Positions 14,114 to 18,232 of a DNA stretch of 18,232 nt are shown here, one piece after another. Both the position numbers and the translations under genes were made by a program. Origin of the DNA: Candidatus Uhrbacteria bacterium (GTDB lineage: Bacteria > Patescibacteriota > Patescibacteriia > 2-12-FULL-60-25); contig JAHFIK010000003.1 of NCBI GenBank assembly GCA_023246415.1, positions 1-18,232 on the forward strand, given 5' to 3'. The notes below the pieces were generated by a model that was not told the origin of the DNA, did no database searches, and was given only the letters and a program-made list of their open reading frames with translations. How positions within the stretch are numbered: position 1 is the stretch's first letter; each line of letters starts with the position of its first letter.

Positions 14114-14142
14114 AGTATAACAGAGGTTACCGAATGGCGCAA
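14114..14142 (-). promoter_or_regulatory. Sigma-70 type promoter of the tuf-S10-spc operon
   Basis: On the minus strand a -35 box TTGCGC (14142-14137) and a -10 box TATACT (14119-14114) are separated by exactly 17 nt. The -10 box is 60 nt before the tuf ATG. This is the best match to a housekeeping promoter in the window and fits constant high expression. A second TTGACC (14147-14152 region) lies too far from the -10 (25 nt) to be used with it. Confidence 0.75.
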
Positions 14143-14250
14143 GGGGTCAATTCTTGGCTAGATTAAGCCGAAAATGGACATGTGCATTTCGTTTTCCATT
14201 TTCATTTCACCCCGAAAACAGGAGTTTTTACCATCTCGCGTCAGCGCATG
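14143..14250. other. Intergenic stretch upstream of the tuf promoter, no gene seen
   Basis: AT-rich stretch between the tuf promoter and the heptad hairpin at 14251-14319. Only a weak stem (GGCT/AGCC around 14147-14160) and homopurine/homopyrimidine tracts are visible. I see no gene, no second promoter and no convincing terminator. Confidence 0.5.
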
Positions 14251-14319
14251 AGGCAGTAGCGAGTAGGCAGTGGCCGGTAGAACGCGTTCCTACTGGCTAC
14301 TCGCTACTCGCTACTGCCT
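14251..14319. repeat. Heptad-built inverted repeat next to the small acidic gene
   Basis: Arms 14251-14280 and 14290-14319 match at 26 of 30 positions (28 with G-U pairs), with a 9-nt loop containing AACGCGTT. Heptads in the left arm are AGGCAGT, AGCGAGT, AGGCAGT, GGCCGGT plus AG. The reverse-complemented right arm reads AGGCAGT, AGCGAGT, AGCGAGT, AGCCAGT plus AG. It starts only 4 nt after the stop codon of the gene at 14324-14665. No U-run follows on the minus strand. Confidence 0.92.
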
Positions 14320-14323
14320 ATCC

Positions 14324-14665
14324 CTAGCCTTGTTTCGCCTCTTCCTCGAGGGGTTCGAAGTAGAAATTCTCCTCGACGAAGCGCTCTTCCTTTTCAAGAC
14401 CAAGTTCTTCTGGTGCTCCCCCGGTGGCACGGGCACCTCGCTCCATTTCTTCCTTGGCGAGATCTGCGAGCGCCTGGGCGATCTCGTCGTGTTCATCTTC
14501 TGTTTTAGAGACACGCGGACGCTTATTAACAGAGGTCGAAACACCCACCATTGAGGCAAAATCCTCAAATGGCATGACAACTTGCGGCGATTCGCCGCGA
14601 TCATTCGTGATAATGACTGGAATGCCCAGTTTTCGTGCGGTATCGAGGATGTGATTGAGGCCCAT
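14324..14665 (-). CDS. Small acidic hypothetical protein, weak Phd/YefM-like N-terminus
   Basis: 113 residues, function not recognised. Residues 1-42 (LDTARKLGIPVIITNDRGES, then PQVVMPFEDFASMVG) look like a small alpha/beta domain. The phrase RGESPQVVMPFEDF recalls the RGEPVAVL-x-P-x-x-x-Y segment of Phd/YefM antitoxins, but no toxin gene is adjacent, so this is only a resemblance. Residues 55-113 are strongly acidic and helical (TEDEHDEIAQALADLAKEEM, FYFEPLEEEAKQG). The ATG at 14665 lacks a Shine-Dalgarno. A 6-bp hairpin CTCATC(GCAT)GATGAG at 14677-14692 lies just before it. The gene stands alone between two heptad hairpins (14251-14319 and 14710-14790). Confidence 0.65.
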   Translation of the reverse strand: MGLNHILDTARKLGIPVIITNDRGESPQVVMPFEDFASMVGVSTSVNKRPRVSKTEDEHDEIAQALADLAKEEMERGARATGGAPEELGLEKEERFVEENFYFEPLEEEAKQG

Positions 14666-14709
14666 ATGAGAGATATCTCATCATGCGATGAGGCGGATGG
14701 CAAGGTGAC

Positions 14710-14790
14710 AAGTCCGTAGGTCCGTAAGTCCGTAAGTCCGTAGGTTCAGATCCGGCCTACGGACCTACGGACTTACGCGCCTACGGACCT
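14710..14790. repeat. Octad-built inverted repeat, unit RGTCCGTA
   Basis: Left arm 14710-14744 and right arm 14756-14790 match at 31 of 35 positions with an 11-nt loop. The left arm is four octads AGTCCGTA, GGTCCGTA, AGTCCGTA, AGTCCGTA plus GG. On the minus strand it begins directly after the U-run of the terminator at 14791-14830, so it is the next structure after the mRNA end of the 14861-15850 gene. Confidence 0.93.
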
Positions 14791-14830
14791 AAAAAAACGC
14801 CGGCCGTCAGGGGTTAACCCGACAGCCGGC
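14791..14830 (-). terminator. Intrinsic terminator of the 14861-15850 gene
   Basis: On the minus strand GCCGGC (14830-14825) pairs with GCCGGC (14804-14799). The stem continues through G-U, GAC/GTC, U-G and CC/GG pairs, giving about twelve base pairs. A run of seven U (14797-14791) follows after CG. It is a textbook Rho-independent terminator about 30 nt after the stop codon. Confidence 0.9.
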
Positions 14831-14860
14831 AGAGACTGAACTGGAACGAGAGGCAAGAGA

Positions 14861-15850
14861 CTACCAGCGGTGATAGCGGGAGCGCCCGGTCCCTTGCCAG
14901 GATCGATGACGCGATTGCTCAGCCGTGCGATGCGAGCGGTTTCGCGGCTCCGGAGGTGGAGGAGGCGGGGGTGGGTTGAAGTAGTTAGACAGGCACCAGG
15001 CCATCGCGCCGCCGTCGGTCACTTTTGGGATTTTCCTGGTAAAATTTCCGTTCCAAACCATCTGCGTGCCACCAACCCTCGCATATAGCAGATGATCCGG
15101 TGTATCAAGCGCTGGTTCTGGCGCTGAGAGACCGCCTGCAACAAGACCCTCCCGTTTCATCGCCTCGAATAGCCGTTTGAGGATTTCGCCAAGCGCCTGA
15201 TTTCTTGCCGGATGGTGAAAATCGTCCGGATGGCGATTCGGCGGCAACGACGACAGGATCGGGAGCTCGGGGACGCACATCCCCTGCTGACGACGAATAC
15301 GGAGTGACGGGGTTTGAGACAGTATTTCTGGCGTTGGTGGCGTAAGCGTTGGGAACCCAATCGCCGCCTGACACAGCCGTTTCCAGGCTTCAGCCCATGC
15401 CCGCTCCCTGATCGCAGAATCGACTGACCAGGCCCAATACGCATCCGGATAGAGATAGACGTACAAGGGGTGCGTCTTTGATCCGATCACATCGTGGTAA
15501 TACCGGCCGATCTCGATCATTGCGAAATCCGAATCTGCCATCAACAGCCGGCTGATCCGCTCAGCGTTGAGCTTGCCCGGACCATACTGATCGCGACCGA
15601 ATCCGATAATCGTGTCGATCAGCGTGCCGTACTGAAGCAATGTTAGTCTTGATCTGACAGATTCTTCAAAGATGCATTCCATCAGAACCGTCGCGTGCGG
15701 CGAGGCGATGATTTGGCGAATCAATTTTTCGAGACTGAACGCACGGCGACCGCGCGTTTGAATAAACGTCACGAGCTGCGCTTTTGCAGACTCGGCATTC
15801 GGATGGTGAAGATCAAGTGTTGCATATCCTCGACGCTTCGGGCTCGACAT
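14861..15850 (-). CDS. Hypothetical protein, paralogue of the 16376-17278 product
   Basis: 329 residues, no known family recognised. The N-terminal 240 residues look mainly helical and soluble, with no signal peptide or membrane segment. Residues 127-167 (HPLYVYLYPDAYW onward to QAAIGFP) align without gaps to residues 137-177 of the neighbouring gene's product: 13 of 41 identical, including HPL, YW, AW, QA and GxP. A second shared point is LFxAM (227-231). The C-terminus is distinct: WCLSNYF, then eight prolines (293-300) and an Arg/His/Ser/Trp-rich tail to residue 329, probably disordered and possibly nucleic-acid binding. The ATG at 15850 has only a distant AAAGGA. A TTGACG box lies 74 nt upstream. 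It has its own terminator (14791-14830). Confidence 0.8.
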   Translation of the reverse strand: MSSPKRRGYATLDLHHPNAESAKAQLVTFIQTRGRRAFSLEKLIRQIIASPHATVLMECIFEESVRSRLTLLQYGTLIDTIIGFGRDQYGPGKLNAERISRLLMADSDFAMIEIGRYYHDVIGSKTHPLYVYLYPDAYWAWSVDSAIRERAWAEAWKRLCQAAIGFPTLTPPTPEILSQTPSLRIRRQQGMCVPELPILSSLPPNRHPDDFHHPARNQALGEILKRLFEAMKREGLVAGGLSAPEPALDTPDHLLYARVGGTQMVWNGNFTRKIPKVTDGGAMAWCLSNYFNPPPPPPPPEPRNRSHRTAEQSRHRSWQGTGRSRYHRW

Positions 15851-15900
15851 CGTTCTCTATGTTCCTTTCTGAATGTTCGACAACCGATTTCAGAGACAAG

Positions 15901-15929
15901 AACATGGCATTTTTTAAGACAAACGTCAA
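15901..15929 (-). promoter_or_regulatory. TTGACG box upstream of the 14861-15850 gene
   Basis: Minus-strand GCATTGACGTTT (TTGACG at 15929-15924) is 74 nt before the ATG. Seventeen nt further is CATGTT (15906-15901), a poor -10. The same GCATTGACGTTT stands upstream of the gene at 16376-17278, and GCGTTGACGG upstream of the gene at 17547-18119. Either these are promoters with weak -10 boxes or TTGACG is part of a shared regulatory site. Confidence 0.5.
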
Positions 15930-15940
15930 TGCGGAGAGAT

Positions 15941-15968
15941 CACGAGTCACGAGTCACGAGTCACGAGT
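15941..15968. repeat. Four tandem CACGAGT heptads
   Basis: Four perfect, uninterrupted copies of CACGAGT. No inverted partner (ACTCGTG run) is visible nearby, so it is a one-armed version of the tetra-heptad design seen elsewhere. It lies 11 nt upstream of the TTGACG box of the 14861-15850 gene. Confidence 0.95.
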
Positions 15969-16018
15969 TCAAAGAGTATCGCGAGGCGTTCTTTGTGATA
16001 CAAAGGGAGTGAATGAGG

Positions 16019-16239
16019 GTGACAACCTCTTTGTCATTCTGAGCGAAGCGAAGAACCCCTTTCTAGAGGTGAATAACAAACAGATGAAGACGATCGAATT
16101 GATACGATGGTCTCGAAGAGTCCTCTACAAGACTGTTTGCGAAGTCGGTTGTTCTAGCTTGCTCAACACCTTTCTCTAGAAAGCGATCCCCCTTCGCCCC
16201 GTCGAACGGGGCTACGGGGGATGACAAAATGATGGTCAT
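16019..16239. mobile_element. MITE-like inverted-repeat element
   Basis: A 221-bp non-coding segment with imperfect inverted ends. The left end contains TTTGTCATTCTGAGCGAAGC then CTTTCTAGAG and GGTG (16019-16071). The right end, read on the minus strand, has TTTTGTCATCCCCC, a small hairpin CCCCGT(CGA)ACGGGG at 16197-16211, then CTTTCTAGAG and GGTG (16239-16167). GTCATTCTGAGCGAAGCGAAG resembles a widely scattered intergenic repeat phrase of environmental bacteria. No transposase frame is present, so it would be non-autonomous. Target duplications are not obvious. Other reading: a paired repeat cassette rather than a transposon. Confidence 0.5.
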
Positions 16240-16310
16240 TTGTTTCGCCAAGCCTCATCTCTTTCAATAACATCCGGAATCCGTCGCTTGTCATCCGTCA
16301 TTCTTTCATA

Positions 16311-16350
16311 AAACAGAAGACCGACTCTTGAGAAGATTCTCAAGAGCCGG
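16311..16350 (-). terminator. Intrinsic terminator of the 16376-17278 gene
   Basis: On the minus strand the 14-bp stem CCGGCTCTTGAGAA / TTCTCAAGAGTCGG (16350-16321, one G-U pair) has only a 2-nt apex, so the functional loop is about 4-6 nt. It is followed by TCTTCTGTTTTATG, a U-rich but interrupted tail. It lies 25 nt after the stop codon. Confidence 0.75.
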
Positions 16351-16375
16351 CCGGTGTGTTCAATCAACCCTCAGG

Positions 16376-17278
16376 TTATGCCGCGCGGTGCGACCGACGT
16401 TGCTTCGCCGATGTGTGATCGCGCGGTTTGAGCGACTTCGCGCGTTGCGTCGTTCGTTGCTTCTTGCGATACAGGGACCGAGCGATTTTATACGCCTTGA
16501 CCGAGAACGTGTGACTCATGGCGATCGCGAACTCGTACGAAGCACGATCAATGTTGTCGCGTTGCGCTTCACCGAATGGTTCCGGGTGAGCATCAACCTG
16601 ACGAGCCTCGAGCATCGCATTGAACAGCTCCTCGATCAGGCGACGAATGACGCCAATTTCCACATGACAGCACCGACGTTCCGAACTGGCGTTCGACGCA
16701 TTGAGATCGAAATCTTCCGGCCCTTCAGCAGGATCGAGATTCGTCCGCGGTAATCCGCGATACGCTTGCCTGATCATTTCCCACGCACGCTTATAATTGC
16801 GAGCCCCGATAAACTGACGGATCTGGTCCATCCAGTAGGTCTCGAGGTCGAATGCCTCGAATAATGGATGATCCGAGGATGTGATCGCCTTACGAACAGC
16901 CCGGCCGACACCTGTATTTGGATTGAGCAGGCAGTGTGCGCTCGTAAGCAAGTGAATGTGGTCTCGATCTAAATCGCCACCATCATTGTCCCATGCCTCA
17001 GTTGGCATATCGAGAAAGGCGTGTACGAACGCCGGCCATGTTCCACTCCGACGCCGAAGCTTAACCAGTTCAGCAAAGAGATCGCGCTGATACACGTCTT
17101 TTGCGATCAGCATGATCAATGACCGATCATCGAGTCCGCTGCCCACCAGTTCACGCAATCGTTCAATGGATGCATCTAGGCCATTCGCTAAACTCGTGGG
17201 GACCAAGCTTTCAGGGTCACTGTGTGCGTATGCGTTTCTGGCTAATTCCTCATCTGGATTCGGTTTACGAGCAGTCAT
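16376..17278 (-). CDS. Hypothetical protein, paralogue of the 14861-15850 product
   Basis: 300 residues, no known family recognised; mainly helical and soluble. The ATG at 17278 is chosen because a strong Shine-Dalgarno (AGGAGG, 5 nt spacer) precedes it. The frame stays open to 17593, but that extension reads through the perfect hairpin at 17405-17480 and the terminator of the previous gene, so it is not coding. Residues 137-177 (HPLFEAFDLETYW to QAYRGLP) match the paralogue, as does LFNAM (219-223). Cys203-Cys204 stand alone and give no zinc motif. The last 40 residues are Lys/Arg-rich (RKKQRTTQRAKSLKPRDHTS, AKQRRSHRAA) and could bind nucleic acid. It has its own TTGACG box and terminator. 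Function unknown. Confidence 0.82.
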   Translation of the reverse strand: MTARKPNPDEELARNAYAHSDPESLVPTSLANGLDASIERLRELVGSGLDDRSLIMLIAKDVYQRDLFAELVKLRRRSGTWPAFVHAFLDMPTEAWDNDGGDLDRDHIHLLTSAHCLLNPNTGVGRAVRKAITSSDHPLFEAFDLETYWMDQIRQFIGARNYKRAWEMIRQAYRGLPRTNLDPAEGPEDFDLNASNASSERRCCHVEIGVIRRLIEELFNAMLEARQVDAHPEPFGEAQRDNIDRASYEFAIAMSHTFSVKAYKIARSLYRKKQRTTQRAKSLKPRDHTSAKQRRSHRAA

Positions 17279-17283
17279 CACAG

Positions 17284-17289
17284 CCTCCT
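17284..17289 (-). promoter_or_regulatory. Strong Shine-Dalgarno AGGAGG deciding the start at 17278
   Basis: AGGAGG lies 5 nt before the ATG at 17278. It decides between this start and the much longer open frame, and it contrasts with the ribosomal operon, where such sites are rare. Confidence 0.85.
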
Positions 17290-17369
17290 GTCCGACACGG
17301 TCGGACGATTTGAGGGTTATTGATTTGAAAAAAGGGCAAGCTCCAAAAAAACAAAAGGAAGCTGCGCGG

Positions 17370-17398
17370 AATTTGCCACAAAAAATAAGAAACGTCAA
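17370..17398 (-). promoter_or_regulatory. TTGACG box upstream of the 16376-17278 gene
   Basis: Minus-strand GCATTGACGTTTC (TTGACG at 17398-17393), then 17 nt to CAAATT (17375-17370), 115 nt before the ATG. The first twelve bases are identical to those upstream of the paralogue. The hairpin at 17405-17480 ends 6 nt upstream of the box. Confidence 0.5.
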
Positions 17399-17404
17399 TG
17401 CGTG

Positions 17405-17480
17405 AGAGCACAGTGCACAAGGCACAGAGCACAGGCTGACAAAGATCAGCCTGTGCTCTGTGCCTTGTGCACTGTGCTCT
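17405..17480. repeat. Perfect 35-bp heptad-built inverted repeat, unit GCACAGN
   Basis: Arms 17405-17439 and 17446-17480 are perfectly complementary over 35 bp with a 6-nt loop CAAAGA. The left arm is AGA, then heptads GCACAGT, GCACAAG, GCACAGA, GCACAGG, then CTGA. It lies directly after the terminator of the 17547-18119 gene and just before the TTGACG box of the next gene. Perfect pairing despite internal unit differences implies the arms are kept identical or are recent. Confidence 0.97.
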
Positions 17481-17515
17481 AAAAATGAAAAGAGGCTCGT
17501 TTTAGTTCGAGCCCC
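17481..17515 (-). terminator. Intrinsic terminator of the 17547-18119 gene
   Basis: On the minus strand GGGGCTCG (17515-17508) pairs with CGAGCCTC (17499-17492, one G-U pair) over an 8-nt loop AACTAAAA. It is followed by TTTTCATTTTT. It lies 31 nt after the stop codon. Confidence 0.88.
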
Positions 17516-17546
17516 TTCGCGCCCATCTGGCGCTGCGAGATCGCGC

Positions 17547-18119
17547 TTATGTGCCAAACAGTTGAACCTGTCGTGCAATCGCGCTTCGGTCATCCGGACA
17601 AAATCCGATCATGACGTGTTCGTCGGATGACACCCTTCTGAACAATCGCTTCTCCTCCTCGGAGACATGCTCTCCATCTGCAGACCGTGTCAGCACATCT
17701 GAGAGGAACGTTCGACCGAGCGAAATGCCGTGATCCAAGAGGTTCTGAGCCAAATGGAAATCAGCAAACGATTGGAGGATGTCCGATAACAGAATCCGGA
17801 TGTAGCGAATGCGATCTTCCATTGAAATCGCTTCTCCGGGCATGCGGCCAAATACGTCTTGGAGGACGTTTCGAGCACATTCCGCGGTCATCTGACGCAA
17901 CGCAGCTAGCGTGGCGTCATCACCAGTCACGACGACTCCGTCGAGCGCCGCATCGACGATTCGGCACTGATCGCGCATCGACGTCGGTGAACAGCGTTGG
18001 CTCAGCATCATCACAAGCCACTCCCCTTGCGTGAGCGTGGCGCTCGGATCGTTCTCCGTTGGAAAACAGAGGACACGATCAGCCTCGGGACCAGAAACAT
18101 ACGTTTGTTGTTCTAACAC
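17547..18119 (-). CDS. Hypothetical protein, 190 aa
   Basis: Function not recognised. It starts at GTG (18119) with a good Shine-Dalgarno AAGGAG (18132-18127), 7-8 nt upstream. The product is soluble and mostly helical: a short N-terminal part (residues 1-30), helical segments about 33-60, 70-95 and 100-150, and a C-terminal segment with EEEKRLFRRVSSDEHVMIGF. Four cysteines (18, 43, 52, 81) plus Cys174 do not form a CxxC motif. No clear alignment to the two neighbouring paralogues is visible by eye, but it shares their layout: own TTGACG box upstream, own terminator, strong ribosome binding site. It may belong to the same functional group; that is inference. Confidence 0.75.
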   Translation of the reverse strand: MLEQQTYVSGPEADRVLCFPTENDPSATLTQGEWLVMMLSQRCSPTSMRDQCRIVDAALDGVVVTGDDATLAALRQMTAECARNVLQDVFGRMPGEAISMEDRIRYIRILLSDILQSFADFHLAQNLLDHGISLGRTFLSDVLTRSADGEHVSEEEKRLFRRVSSDEHVMIGFCPDDRSAIARQVQLFGT

Positions 18120-18164
18120 AGGATAACTCCTTGAACGCGTTGAAATAACGATTCGCCCGCAGCA

Positions 18165-18193
18165 GGAATATCATAAAAATGACATTCCGTCAA
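18165..18193 (-). promoter_or_regulatory. TTGACG box upstream of the 17547-18119 gene
   Basis: Minus-strand GCGTTGACGGAATG (TTGACG at 18193-18188), 69 nt before the GTG start. TATTCC follows at 17 nt and TATGAT at 12 nt; neither pairing is ideal. It is the third occurrence of the box in front of the three hypothetical genes. Confidence 0.45.
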
Positions 18194-18228
18194 CGCCCCT
18201 TCGTTCACCTGCGGTGAACTTCGGGGCG
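18194..18228. repeat. Hairpin abutting the TTGACG box
   Basis: CGCCCC / GGGGCG (6 bp) and GTTCACC / GGTGAAC (7 bp) are separated by a symmetric TTC x TTC internal loop, with a 3-nt apex TGC. No U-run follows on the minus strand, so it is not a typical terminator. The window ends 4 nt later, so it may be part of a larger repeat. Confidence 0.7.
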
Positions 18229-18232
18229 CAGG

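Noticed and set aside
14710..14744. Regular short repeats as a CRISPR array
   Set aside because: Units of 7-8 nt without spacers, in inverted arms, and no cas genes; not CRISPR.
17279..17593. N-terminal extension of the 16376-17278 frame to 405 residues
   Set aside because: It translates the perfect hairpin and the previous gene's terminator, while a strong Shine-Dalgarno stands at the internal ATG 17278.
18188..18232. 18194-18228 hairpin as terminator of an upstream gene
   Set aside because: The minus strand has no U-run after the stem; it runs straight into the TTGACG box.

Overview
The window looks like a piece of a Patescibacteria (Candidate Phyla Radiation) chromosome. It carries a long, tightly packed ribosomal-protein operon on the minus strand in the order tuf-rpsJ-rplC-rplD-rplW-rplB-rpsS-rplV-rpsC-rplP-rpmC-rpsQ-rplN-rplX-rplE-rpsN(zinc type)-rpsH-rplF-rplR-rpsE-rplO-secY. 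There is no rpmD (uL30) between rpsE and rplO, a loss known to be general in CPR bacteria. Several ribosomal proteins carry low-complexity Lys/Ala or Arg/Gly tails. Few starts in the operon have a visible Shine-Dalgarno. A narrower assignment (for example Uhrbacteria or Magasanikbacteria) would be a guess. Every gene I can support is on the minus strand, so transcription runs from high to low coordinates.

Region by region in transcription order: (1) 18.2-14.86 kb holds three lineage-specific genes of unknown function. Each has its own intrinsic terminator, and each has a TTGACG box upstream of its start. Two of them (14861-15850 and 16376-17278) are diverged paralogues. A MITE-like inverted-repeat element lies between those two. 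(2) 14.67-14.32 kb is a small acidic hypothetical protein. (3) 14.14-1.53 kb is the tuf-S10-spc operon. It starts at a good promoter (TTGCGC, 17 nt, TATACT) and ends at an 11-bp GAAA-loop terminator after secY. Gene spacing is mostly -4 to +27 nt, with two exceptions. The 99-nt tuf-rpsJ gap can form two mutually exclusive hairpins. The 494-nt rpsJ-rplC gap is a chain of stem-loops ending in an intrinsic-terminator structure 85 nt before rplC, a candidate attenuator. (4) 1.3-0.44 kb is a multi-pass membrane protein with the YD / GxGD / PAL motifs of presenilin / signal-peptide-peptidase (A22) aspartyl proteases. (5) 352-1 is the N-terminal part of adenylate kinase, cut by the window edge.

The most unusual signal is a recurring intergenic hairpin design. 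At six loci (359-428, 1333-1461, 12337-12399, 14251-14319, 14710-14790, 17405-17480) there is an inverted repeat whose arms are each built from four tandem units of 7 or 8 nt. The unit sequence differs completely from locus to locus. All six lie just downstream of a stop codon or intrinsic terminator. A seventh, one-armed copy (four CACGAGT heptads) is at 15941-15968. The shared architecture without shared sequence suggests an undescribed class of element or 3'-end structure.
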